A program made the translations under genes and the position numbers. This document shows, in pieces, positions 7,012 to 14,305 of a stretch of 15,505 nucleotides of DNA (the first letter of the stretch is position 1; each line of letters begins with the position of its first letter). The stretch is taken from NCBI GenBank assembly GCA_002708205.1, contig PAMR01000021.1, forward strand, positions 3,693 through 19,197, given 5' to 3'. The DNA is from Gammaproteobacteria bacterium (GTDB lineage Bacteria > Pseudomonadota > Gammaproteobacteria > Pseudomonadales > Azotimanducaceae). The notes below the pieces were generated by a model. It saw only the letters and a list, made by a program, of their open reading frames with translations. It was not told the DNA's origin and did not search any database.

Positions 7012-7467
7012 TTGGACTCACTGTTCTATTTCGCTTACGGAAGCAACATGGATCCCGAGCGCGTTCGGACGCGAGGTTTGCAGTACGAAGAAATTCTAGG
7101 TGGAACTCTCGCGGGCTATGGACTTCGCTTTGAAAAGCGATCGCGAAATCAAATTGGAGCAGGGCACGCAAATATTGTTGTCTCGAAGAACGAGTATGTT
7201 GAGGGTTTGTTATTTAAGTTGTCGGATGAGCATCAGATCGAAAAGATGGATCCGTTCGAGGGAGTGCCGGTACATTATGCTCGAGACACCATTTGTGTTG
7301 AATCGCAAGTTGGGATGATTTTGGCGTGGACCTACTTTGCTAATTCAGCTGTTATAGGTAAGAATTTGAAGCCGCCGCGCTGGTATCTCAATCATCTGCT
7401 CGCCGGTAGGCTGTATCTTTCTCCTGGATATATGAAGCAGTTGGAGCAAATCGATTGCCTGGATTAA
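7012..7467 (+). CDS. Gamma-glutamylcyclotransferase-like (AIG2/GGCT fold) protein
   Basis: 151 aa starting at TTG 7012, directly after the tusA stop, with AAAGGG 7 nt upstream as ribosome binding site. The N-terminus has the glycine-loop substrate pocket motif of this fold (FYFAYGSNM, residues 6-13). A later GHANIV block matches the family, and Glu83 in FEGVPVHY is the likely general acid/base. GGCT-fold enzymes convert gamma-glutamyl-amino acids or amines to 5-oxoproline plus the free amine; some members act on other gamma-glutamyl substrates. The protein is cytosolic, with no signal peptide. The 3' end overlaps the start of epmC by 13 nt. The fold call is strong; the exact substrate is unknown. 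Confidence 0.85.
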   Translation: MDSLFYFAYGSNMDPERVRTRGLQYEEILGGTLAGYGLRFEKRSRNQIGAGHANIVVSKNEYVEGLLFKLSDEHQIEKMDPFEGVPVHYARDTICVESQVGMILAWTYFANSAVIGKNLKPPRWYLNHLLAGRLYLSPGYMKQLEQIDCLD

Positions 7468-7979
7468 ATCACCGCGAGATAGCGCGTTTGTTTAATAGTA
7501 CCTTCGAAGTCGAATACGGGGTTGTTATGTCTGGCGGTTATAGTGAGCCCCTCTATCTGCCCGGTGAACAATTGGGAGAGGGAAAGAGTCATGTGCGTTA
7601 CACATATGATTATGCCTCTAGTGCCCTGCATGAAGCTTCCCATTGGTGTATGGCTGGAAGAGCGCGCCGGAAACTCGTTGATTACGGCTATTTTTACGAT
7701 CCGCCTCCTAGGAGTGAAGTTACGCAAAGGCGTTTTGAATACTTCGAATTAGACGCTCAAGCATTAGAATGTCTTCTAAGCCGGAGCGCGGATATTCCAT
7801 TCCATGTCAGTCTCGATGATGTAGGAACTACGTTAGAAACGGCTTATTTGTATAGATGTCGTGTTGAGAGGCGAGCTCGCGATTGGCTTATGTCAGGTTT
7901 GCCACCGAGAGCAGCCCTCTTTATGAATCGTTTGGCCTGCAACAAAAGTGTTAGATTTGCGGAGATGAGCATTGGCTGA
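7455..7979 (+). CDS. epmC: Elongation factor P hydroxylase (EpmC/YfcM family)
   Basis: 174 aa from TTG 7455, with GGAG 8-9 nt upstream inside the previous gene. The family's metal-binding core HExxHW is clear (LHEASHWCMAGRARRKLVD, His59, Glu60, His63), with downstream FEYFELDAQALE and the PF-VS block as in E. coli YfcM. EpmC hydroxylates the beta-lysylated lysine of EF-P after EpmA and EpmB act; none of those partners is in the window. Length and start position agree with the E. coli protein. Neighbours overlap at both ends (13 nt and 8 nt), consistent with one operon. Confidence 0.93.
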   Translation: MPGLNHREIARLFNSTFEVEYGVVMSGGYSEPLYLPGEQLGEGKSHVRYTYDYASSALHEASHWCMAGRARRKLVDYGYFYDPPPRSEVTQRRFEYFELDAQALECLLSRSADIPFHVSLDDVGTTLETAYLYRCRVERRARDWLMSGLPPRAALFMNRLACNKSVRFAEMSIG

Positions 7980-9051
7980 AGTGTGCGATAGCGTGGTAAT
8001 AGGAGCCGGGGTGGTTGGGTTGGCCGTTGCTCGGGCCCTGGCACGGGCCGGGCACGAGGTTCTGGTTCTTGAACGTGAAGATTCAATTGGAACTGAAACA
8101 TCGAGCCGCAATTCGGAAGTTATTCATGCAGGAATTTACTATCCATCTGGTTCTGTCAAAGCGCAAATGTGCGTTCGGGGCAAGTTGTTGTTATATGAGC
8201 ATTGTGATGAATACCGAGTACCGTATGAGAATATTGGCAAGGTCATTGTTGCTACAACGGAAGAACAGTTTGACACTTTGCGGGGCTATCAAAAACAAGC
8301 AGAAACAAATGGAGTGGGAGAGCTCCGTTGGATGTCAAAAGCAGATATAGCAAGCATTGAACCCGATGTCTCTTGTCTTGCAGGCGTTTATTCGCCGACG
8401 ACTGGTATTATCGATAGTCATAGCTATATGGTCAGCTTGCAAGGCGACCTAGAAGCCCATGGTGGTATGGTTTCTTTCTTAACCGAAGTAGCTAGCATCG
8501 ATGTGAACGATGGCATCAAAATTGATTGTGGCGGGTTTGAGCTTGCCCCAAACATTTTGGTGAATTCTGCGGGTCTTCACGCCCCCCGTCTAGCACAGCA
8601 GGTTGCAGGCGGATATCAAAGCTACTTTGCTAAAGGTCACTATTATGTCTTGTCGGGAAAGTCACCGTTTAATCGGTTGATCTACCCAGTAGCGGAGCCA
8701 GGTGGTCTGGGTGTTCATGTGACGTTAGATCTAGCGCATCAAGCAAAGTTTGGACCAGATGTGGTATGGATCGATCGCCTCGATTACGGTTTTGATACCA
8801 GTAGTAAGGATGACTTTATTAAAGCAATAAGGCGCTATTATCCGGCGCTTGATGAGTCTCGTCTTCATCCAAGTTATACCGGAGTCCGTCCGAAGCTGGC
8901 ACCTGCTGGTGCGGCTGCTCCTGATTTTGTTATTAATGGACCTCGTGAGACTGGAGTGTCGGGACTGATCGATTTGTTAGGAATAGAATCTCCAGGCTTA
9001 ACTGCCTCTTTGGCTATTGCTGAGCGGGTTGTTCAGATATTAGACACTTAG
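7972..9051 (+). CDS. FAD-dependent oxidoreductase, L-2-hydroxyglutarate oxidase-like
   Basis: 359 aa from TTG 7972, with GGAG 7 nt upstream and an 8-nt overlap with epmC. The N-terminus is a classic FAD Rossmann fold (VVIGAGVVGLAVARAL, GxGxxG at residues 11-16, acidic end LERE). It is followed by the family block SSRNSEVIHAGIYYP seen in LhgO/L2HGDH-type enzymes (COG0579). The C-terminal half has the expected GVHVTLDLAHQAKFGPD and TGVRPKLAPAG stretches. Such enzymes oxidise 2-hydroxy acids or related metabolites and pass electrons to quinones. No signal peptide is seen. The real substrate cannot be told from sequence; this subgroup is commonly annotated only as an NAD(P)/FAD-dependent oxidoreductase. 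Confidence 0.85.
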   Translation: MAEVCDSVVIGAGVVGLAVARALARAGHEVLVLEREDSIGTETSSRNSEVIHAGIYYPSGSVKAQMCVRGKLLLYEHCDEYRVPYENIGKVIVATTEEQFDTLRGYQKQAETNGVGELRWMSKADIASIEPDVSCLAGVYSPTTGIIDSHSYMVSLQGDLEAHGGMVSFLTEVASIDVNDGIKIDCGGFELAPNILVNSAGLHAPRLAQQVAGGYQSYFAKGHYYVLSGKSPFNRLIYPVAEPGGLGVHVTLDLAHQAKFGPDVVWIDRLDYGFDTSSKDDFIKAIRRYYPALDESRLHPSYTGVRPKLAPAGAAAPDFVINGPRETGVSGLIDLLGIESPGLTASLAIAERVVQILDT

Positions 9052-9061
9052 GATTCGAAAA

Positions 9062-9955
9062 ATGTTAGGAGTGCGTCCAATAGACATAGTGTTGGAGCGG
9101 CTACTGCTAGAAAGTGGTCCTCAGAGGCTTTTGCATGGCCGAGGTGGTTGTTATGACGGATTTCATGACATTAGCATTGATTGGTATCCGCCCTGTGTTG
9201 TGATCGGACTATTCGGTACAAATGCTCACAAAGAGATTGTAGAAGAAGTCGGTCGTTGTGAGAAAGTTGAGGGCGTACTCGTTCAAAAGCGTGATGGTCG
9301 CAATACAACATCGGAGGTTGTTCAAGGGTCTGTCCCTGAAGAATACGTTTGCATCGAAAACGGATTGAAATTTCAAATTCAGCCAAAACGAAATCAAAAC
9401 GTGGGTTTATTTTTGGATATGGTGGAAGTTCGACAGTGGGTCCGCGAACATTCGCGAGATGCGAATGTCCTTAATCTCTTTGCATATACGGCATCTTTTT
9501 CCGTCTATGCTGTGTCGGGTGGATCTACGCGAGTGGTTAACAATGATATGAGTCGTTCTGCCCTCAATTGGGGGAAAATCAATCATCAATTAAATATGCA
9601 ACACCGATCGGATGTACGCATGGTCCCTCATAACTTGTTTAAATCGTGGTGGAAATTGCGGCAATTTGGGCCGTATGATCTTGTGATTGTTGATCCGCCC
9701 ACGCGCCAAGGACGGAGTTTTAATGTGGAGAAAAATTATGCGCAAGTCATTAAGCGCATTAGTAGTTTGTTGTCTCCTCATGGTCGTGCGGTGATGTGTT
9801 TGAATTCGCCATTTCACGATTTTGAATATCTTTCGAATCTAATGAAATTACGTGCATCCGATATGCATCTTGAGCACTGGTTGCCTCCGGCTGCCGAGTT
9901 CGAGGAGGTTAATCCAAATGCTGGTTTGAAGGTCGGGGTATTTCGTCGAAATTGA
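9062..9955 (+). CDS. Class I SAM-dependent methyltransferase, RlmK/RlmI-like
   Basis: 297 aa; ATG with AGGA 8 nt upstream, overlapping the stop of the FAD gene. An N-terminal domain of about 110 residues precedes the QNVGLFLDM motif (112-120). Then come SAM motif I NLFAYTASFSVYA (138-150), the ribose-binding DMSRSALNW block (162-170) and the catalytic-loop motif IVDPPTRQG (209-217). This order and these motifs match the Methyltrans_SAM family that includes the RlmK half of RlmKL (m7G2069) and RlmI (m5C1962). The resemblance to RlmK is closer (DMSR, DPPT). There is no THUMP or PUA domain in front, so it is a stand-alone relative and its RNA target is uncertain. It ends 6 nt from convergent alaA. 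Confidence 0.85.
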   Translation: MLGVRPIDIVLERLLLESGPQRLLHGRGGCYDGFHDISIDWYPPCVVIGLFGTNAHKEIVEEVGRCEKVEGVLVQKRDGRNTTSEVVQGSVPEEYVCIENGLKFQIQPKRNQNVGLFLDMVEVRQWVREHSRDANVLNLFAYTASFSVYAVSGGSTRVVNNDMSRSALNWGKINHQLNMQHRSDVRMVPHNLFKSWWKLRQFGPYDLVIVDPPTRQGRSFNVEKNYAQVIKRISSLLSPHGRAVMCLNSPFHDFEYLSNLMKLRASDMHLEHWLPPAAEFEEVNPNAGLKVGVFRRN

Positions 9956-9961
9956 GCGAAT

Positions 9962-11248
9962 TCACCCTTGTTGGTAGTGCTCGAAAAAATTACTAATTCG
10001 TGTAATCGCAGGACGAAGTTCTTCCACTTTAGGAAGGAAGACGATTCTAAAATGGTCTGCTGTCGGATAATTGAATCCGGTTCCTTGTACCACCAATATT
10101 TTTTCCTGCTGTAACAAGTCGAGCACCATTTTTTCGTCGCTGTGTATTCCAAATCGACGAGAGTCTACTTTCGGAAACAGATACAGTGCGCCTAGAGGTT
10201 TGACGCAGGTTATGCCTTCTATTTCATTAAGCATCGACCATGCGATTTCACGTTGTTCGCTCAATTGTCCGCCCGGTTGCACATACTCGTTGATGGACTG
10301 GAAACCTCCGAGTGCTGTCTGTATGGCATGTTGGCTTGGAACATTTGCACAAAGGCGCATTGACGAGAGTATATCTATTCCTTCGATATAGTCCTTGGCT
10401 CGATCTTTCGCTCCACTTAACACCATCCAACCTGATCTAAATCCCGGAACTCGGTAGGCTTTCGAGAGACCATTGAAAGTGACGGTAAGTATGTCGTCAG
10501 AAAGAGTGGCAAGTGGCACGTGATGGGCGCCATCAAAGACTATTTTTGAATAAATTTCGTCAGCGAACAAGATGAGATCGTGTTCTTGTCCGTGCTTCAC
10601 TATGTCTTTAAGGATGCTTTTTTCGTAAACCGCACCTGTCGGATTGTTAGGGTTAATTACCACAATGCCGCGGGTTCTATTAGAGGTTTTCTTTTTGATA
10701 TCGTCTAAGTCGGGAGCCCATTCTGCTGATTCATCGCAGATATAGTGTACAGGTACTCCTCCAGCTAGAGTTATTGCGGCTGTCCAAAGTGGATAATCTG
10801 GAGCGGGCACAAGAATTTCGTCTCCATTATTCAGCAATCCTTGCATAGCAATAACGATGAGTTCGCTGACACCGTTCCCCAGGTAAATGTCGTCAATGTC
10901 TGTTCTCGGGAAGCCCTGTTTTTGACACTCTTGCATGACAGATTTACGTGCAGAGTAGAGGCCCTTAGAGTCGGCATAGCCTTGTGACTCAGGTAGATGA
11001 TGTATTACGTCTCTAAGAATCTCTTCAGGCGCTTCAAAACCGAAAGGTGTTGGATTACCAATATTTAGCTTGATGACGCGGTGCCCTTCTTCCTCTAGCC
11101 GGTGTGCTTCCGATAAAACAGGCCCTCTTATCTCATAGCAGACGTTATCAAGTTTGCTTGATTTTGTGATCTTTCGACTATGTGTTGGGTGTAACGGGCT
11201 TATATTATTGCCGGCTTTGTCGATGTTGTTTTTATCGCCAGATTGCAT
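9962..11248 (-). CDS. alaA: Glutamate-pyruvate aminotransferase AlaA
   Basis: 428 aa, type I fold pyridoxal-phosphate aminotransferase. It aligns from residue 30 (KSSKLDNVCYEIRGPVL) to the end with E. coli AlaA. It contains the AlaA-like LNIGNPTPFGF, the substrate/PLP motifs INPNNPTGAVY (198-208) and FADEIYSK (228-235), the Schiff-base Lys263 in NGLSKAYR, and Arg271 in GFRSGW. AlaA makes alanine from pyruvate and glutamate and is the main route to alanine in many Proteobacteria. The first about 25 residues (Asn/Lys/Asp-rich) are an extension not found in E. coli AlaA; no downstream ATG would shorten it. The start has a modest AGAG ribosome binding site. It diverges from msrB. Confidence 0.95.
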   Translation of the reverse strand: MQSGDKNNIDKAGNNISPLHPTHSRKITKSSKLDNVCYEIRGPVLSEAHRLEEEGHRVIKLNIGNPTPFGFEAPEEILRDVIHHLPESQGYADSKGLYSARKSVMQECQKQGFPRTDIDDIYLGNGVSELIVIAMQGLLNNGDEILVPAPDYPLWTAAITLAGGVPVHYICDESAEWAPDLDDIKKKTSNRTRGIVVINPNNPTGAVYEKSILKDIVKHGQEHDLILFADEIYSKIVFDGAHHVPLATLSDDILTVTFNGLSKAYRVPGFRSGWMVLSGAKDRAKDYIEGIDILSSMRLCANVPSQHAIQTALGGFQSINEYVQPGGQLSEQREIAWSMLNEIEGITCVKPLGALYLFPKVDSRRFGIHSDEKMVLDLLQQEKILVVQGTGFNYPTADHFRIVFLPKVEELRPAITRISNFFEHYQQG

Positions 11249-11258
11249 TGTGCTCTAT

Positions 11259-11294
11259 ACTGATACGTCCTGAATGTTGATGTATTGTATCAGT
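11259..11294. promoter_or_regulatory. 8-bp inverted repeat in the alaA/msrB divergent region
   Basis: ACTGATAC (11259-11266) and GTATCAGT (11287-11294) are perfect reverse complements separated by 20 nt, in the 80-nt gap between the two divergent starts. Position and symmetry suit an operator controlling one or both genes. A chance match is also possible with arms this short. Confidence 0.35.
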
Positions 11295-11305
11295 GATCAT
11301 ATTAG
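11277..11305 (+). promoter_or_regulatory. Candidate msrB promoter
   Basis: TTGATG (11277-11282) and TATTAG (11300-11305) are separated by 17 nt, each matching four of six consensus bases. The right arm of the inverted repeat lies in the spacer, where a bound repressor would block RNA polymerase. The call is weak. Confidence 0.3.
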
Positions 11306-11328
11306 GAGGTCCTGACTAGGATTTTGAG

Positions 11329-11727
11329 ATGGGAAAGATCGATAAGACGAACGAAGAATGGCGCGAACAGCTTACAGAGTCGGAATTCCATATTACCCGT
11401 GAAGCCCGAACTGAGATGGCGTTCTCGGGCCAATATTGGGATACAAAAACGAAAGGCATATATAACTGTCGATGCTGTGGGGAGCCTTTGTTTGATTCGG
11501 AATCTAAGTATGATTCTGGATGCGGTTGGCCCAGTTTTTATGAGACCCTCGATAAGGATGTAGTTGAAACAAGGGAGGACCGATCGATGTTTATGGTTCG
11601 TACGGAGGTTATCTGCTCCAAGTGTGATGCACATTTAGGACACGTATTCCCGGACGGTCCTCATCCAACAGGCTTGCGATTCTGTATGAACTCAGCATCT
11701 CTTGCCCTTCAAGAGGAAAATGAATAG
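11329..11727 (+). CDS. msrB: Peptide-methionine (R)-S-oxide reductase MsrB
   Basis: 132 aa, typical MsrB length. It has two CxxC zinc-binding pairs (Cys47/Cys50 in NCRCC and Cys96/Cys99 in CSKCD), the GCGWPSF block with Cys65 in the resolving-cysteine position, HLGHVF, and the catalytic Cys119 in RFCMNSASL (most relatives have RYCINS). MsrB reduces methionine-R-sulfoxide in proteins, repairing oxidative damage. There is no signal peptide, so it is cytosolic. The ATG is preceded by AGGA at 7 nt; a stronger AGGAGGT lies 18 nt upstream, too far to serve this start, and an in-frame stop between them excludes an earlier start. The gene ends 6 nt from the convergent gamma-glutamyltransferase gene. 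Confidence 0.95.
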   Translation: MGKIDKTNEEWREQLTESEFHITREARTEMAFSGQYWDTKTKGIYNCRCCGEPLFDSESKYDSGCGWPSFYETLDKDVVETREDRSMFMVRTEVICSKCDAHLGHVFPDGPHPTGLRFCMNSASLALQEENE

Positions 11728-11733
11728 CGGTAT

Positions 11734-13311
11734 TTAGTAGCCGGTTGCCATTCCTTCTTTGCGATGATCAGAAGCGGCGCAATACCCATCTTTTAATTTG
11801 TAAATAAGCTGAGCACCGCCAAAAATATTGGAGTCCTTGCTAATGGTTGGATGGTGTCCGCGATCAATTAAGCCCCTATAGGTTGAACTGGTTGTCCCTT
11901 CTTCAAGTAATAAGTCAAAATTAGGCCCCACATGCCAGCGAGGGGCATCGCTGGCCGCTTGAGGATTTTCGTGATGGTCGAAGATACGCGTGACCATCTG
12001 GACGTGACCTTGGTGTTGCATATGTCCGCCCATTACCCCAAAAGCCATTTTAGGTTCTCGGTTTTGAGTAACGAAGCCAGGAATTATTGTGTGGAAAGGA
12101 CGCTTTCCTCCGGCCACTTCGTTTGGATGCTCTTTTTCTAATGAAAACCCCGCCCCTCTGTTTTGCATTGAGATACCGGTGCCGTCAATTACCACTCCTG
12201 AACCAAATCCTTGAAAGTTGGATTGGATCATTGAAACCATGTTCCCCTCGTCATCAGCGGTACAGAGATATACGGTGTCATGCGATATTGGAAGTTGGAG
12301 TGGTGGTAGCGGCGATGCAGTCTCGTCGATAGAAGCAGCAGATTTTCTGATGGAATCAGGTTCAAGTAAGGCACTTGGTTCAATACGCATTGCTCTGGGA
12401 TCTGCAAAGTGGTCAAACGACGCTCGGATAGCTATCTTCATTGCTTCAACTTGATAGTGAACCCACCGGTCAGAGCCGGGTTCCATAGAGTCGATTGTGG
12501 TGTGATCAAGAATTGCGAGAGCTATTTGCGCGGCCAATCCTTGTCCGTTTGGCGGGATCTCATGTAGTGAGATATCGCGATAACTTTGTGCCAACGGTGT
12601 TGTCCATAAGATTCTGTGTGAATCAAGATCTTCTACAGTCATTACGCCGCCTTCGTCCCTGGCTTGTTTGGCTATCTTTTGAGCGAGTTCCCCTCGGTAA
12701 AAATCTTCTCCCTTGGTCGAGGCAATTTTCTCAAGTGTTCTAGCTAACTCCGGACGACGGAATAACTCGCCGGGTACGGGTGCGATTCCATTGGGTGCAA
12801 AGTGCTTTTGAAACGGCTTGAAATCCGAAAACGTCTCTACGGTCGCTGCCCAAATCGCTGCTGTCTTAGTCCCCACCTGAAAGCCTTTTTCAGCGTAATC
12901 TACGGCGTCAGTAAACAATTGCTCAAACGGTAGTTTTCCAAACCGCTCGGAAAGTGCTGCCCATACACTGACACAACCCGGCACCGTAACTGAATTCCAG
13001 CCGACTCTAGGCATGGAAGTGCCAGAAAATCTGTCTCGCTTCCAGCCTGATGGGGATTTTCCGGAGCCGTTGATACCGACTAATTCATTCCCGTTCCAAA
13101 TTATTGCGAACGCGTCACTTCCTACGCCATTCATTGCTGGTTCTACGACAGTAAGGGTTACGGCGCAAGCAATTGCAGCATCGATTGCATTCCCTCCTGA
13201 ACGTAGCGCGTTCAAACCTGCTTGTGCAGCAAGGGGTTGGGAAGTCGCAACTACATTTCTTGCAAACACAGGCGCCCGCCTAGAGGCGTAGGGGAAATTC
13301 CAATCAAGCAT
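11734..13311 (-). CDS. Gamma-glutamyltransferase family protein (YwrD-like Ntn hydrolase)
   Basis: 525 aa. It has the GGT N-terminal signature (VVATSQPLAAQAGLNALRSG, then NAIDAAIACAVTLTVVEP). The autoprocessing nucleophile is Thr346 in HDTVYLCTADDEGNMVSMI, which marks the large/small subunit boundary. The small subunit has the usual GSGVVIDGTGI and FGVMGGHMQHQGHVQ blocks. Unlike periplasmic Ggt, it has no signal peptide, which fits the cytosolic YwrD/HpxW branch. Members include oxamate amidohydrolase (HpxW) as well as proteins of unknown substrate, so glutathione hydrolysis should not be assumed. The ATG has GGAAA just upstream. It follows the spermidine-synthase-like pair on the same strand after 112 nt. 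Confidence 0.9.
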   Translation of the reverse strand: MLDWNFPYASRRAPVFARNVVATSQPLAAQAGLNALRSGGNAIDAAIACAVTLTVVEPAMNGVGSDAFAIIWNGNELVGINGSGKSPSGWKRDRFSGTSMPRVGWNSVTVPGCVSVWAALSERFGKLPFEQLFTDAVDYAEKGFQVGTKTAAIWAATVETFSDFKPFQKHFAPNGIAPVPGELFRRPELARTLEKIASTKGEDFYRGELAQKIAKQARDEGGVMTVEDLDSHRILWTTPLAQSYRDISLHEIPPNGQGLAAQIALAILDHTTIDSMEPGSDRWVHYQVEAMKIAIRASFDHFADPRAMRIEPSALLEPDSIRKSAASIDETASPLPPLQLPISHDTVYLCTADDEGNMVSMIQSNFQGFGSGVVIDGTGISMQNRGAGFSLEKEHPNEVAGGKRPFHTIIPGFVTQNREPKMAFGVMGGHMQHQGHVQMVTRIFDHHENPQAASDAPRWHVGPNFDLLLEEGTTSSTYRGLIDRGHHPTISKDSNIFGGAQLIYKLKDGYCAASDHRKEGMATGY

Positions 13312-13351
13312 CGCGCTTTCCGACCGATAAGTTTACAGCAACATTAAGCGT

Positions 13352-13368
13352 TACCGACCTATACCGAC
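13352..13368. repeat. Two direct TACCGAC repeats phased at 10 nt
   Basis: TACCGAC occurs at 13352-13358 and 13362-13368, one helical turn apart, in the 112-nt gap upstream of the gamma-glutamyltransferase gene; a related CGACCGATA lies nearer the gene. Phased repeats in this position can be activator sites. Nothing identifies a regulator. Confidence 0.25.
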
Positions 13369-13423
13369 AACAAAATATTATCGACTGTTGAGCTAGCGTA
13401 TACAGTTTGGAGTACGCCATGTC

Positions 13424-14305
13424 CTATTGGTTACGCAGGAGGTTCGCGGGAGAATATTGGTCAGTCAGTGGTCTGGCCGATTGGTCCCAGTCTCTCCTAG
13501 TAGTCATCGCTTTTGGAAAATTTTTAATTGGCACCCCGTACGGTCGTAATCGATTCTCCCAGGCTTCTGCCCTTGTCATTAATTGTTGTCTGGATGGGAG
13601 TGATTCTGAATTGGCGATTAAAATTCTATTTGATGTTTCACCGTACTGCAGAGAAAAGAAAGTGTCGAATACTGCGCGATAGGTCTCTGATTCATGGTCG
13701 TACAATTTACTGATAGAGAAAGTATTTGCGGCTATTGTTCCGGATGGAACTAACAAGTCCCTTACTTCTTCGAGAAATTCCTTGGTCATGAGATGTTCGG
13801 GAATATAATCTCCGTTGAATGCGTCTAAGATTACAAGGTCGTATTGCGTGTTTTGGAATTGGGCTCTTTTTATAAAAACACGGCCATCTTGCACATGCAC
13901 TTTTATATGAGCATTCGTCTTGAAGTTGAAGTAACGTTTAGCGACCTCTACGACGATGGGGTCTATTTCCACCACATCAATGCGGGCCTCGGGCAGGAGT
14001 TCGTTTAGGGCTACGGGTAGAGTGCCGCCGCCTAGCCCAATGATGAGAATGCTCCGGGGATTGGGTTGGACTAGCAATACGGACATCATCATTCGAGCAT
14101 ACGTAAACACCATTTTTTTCGGGTACCGCGTATCGAAGCAGGTTTGGTTTTTTTGATCTCGTTTTACTGCAAATTGGAGACATCTTCTAAAATTAGACTC
14201 ACTGACTAGTATGGTTTGATAGAGAGACTGTTCTCTGTGAATCTCACGCGCATCAGTGAAATTAATGAAGAAAGTTATAAAAAAAAGAACGTACCAATGC
14301 CTCAT
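13424..14305 (-). CDS. Spermidine-synthase-like catalytic protein with N-terminal hydrophobic leader
   Basis: 293 aa from ATG 14305, which overlaps the stop of the upstream membrane gene as ATGA. A longer frame open to 14392 would overlap that gene by 91 nt and is less likely. Residues 1-18 are hydrophobic (MRHWYVLFFITFFINF then TDA), resembling a Sec signal or a single membrane anchor. The domain then starts as in spermidine synthases (HREQSLYQTILV). The SAM/dcSAM-binding motif is IIGLGGGTLP (88-97), with EID (113-115), QDGR (139-142) and VILDAF (158-163). The active site has LDAFNGDYIPEHL instead of the acidic LDxxD arrangement of true SpeE, as in the 'fused MFS/spermidine synthase' relatives, so polyamine synthesis is doubtful. 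The C-terminus (ARPLTDQYSPANLL) is also typical of that group. Confidence 0.8.
   Translation of the reverse strand: MRHWYVLFFITFFINFTDAREIHREQSLYQTILVSESNFRRCLQFAVKRDQKNQTCFDTRYPKKMVFTYARMMMSVLLVQPNPRSILIIGLGGGTLPVALNELLPEARIDVVEIDPIVVEVAKRYFNFKTNAHIKVHVQDGRVFIKRAQFQNTQYDLVILDAFNGDYIPEHLMTKEFLEEVRDLLVPSGTIAANTFSISKLYDHESETYRAVFDTFFSLQYGETSNRILIANSESLPSRQQLMTRAEAWENRLRPYGVPIKNFPKAMTTRRDWDQSARPLTDQYSPANLLRNQ

Noticed and set aside
7844..8111. Pro/Arg-rich minus-strand frames opposite the FAD-binding motif
   Set aside because: They are the complement of the GC-rich GxGxxG-coding region of the FAD enzyme.
11302..11634. Minus-strand 110-codon frame across msrB
   Set aside because: Antisense to an unmistakable MsrB; the translation shows no domain and the start region is inside msrB.
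13312..13423. Intrinsic terminator between the spermidine-synthase-like pair and the gamma-glutamyltransferase gene
   Set aside because: I found no GC-rich hairpin followed by a T-run on the minus strand here.
13424..14305. Spermidine synthase SpeE
   Set aside because: The nucleotide-binding motif is present, but the active-site aspartate pattern and the C-terminus belong to the membrane-linked relatives, so polyamine synthesis is not supported.
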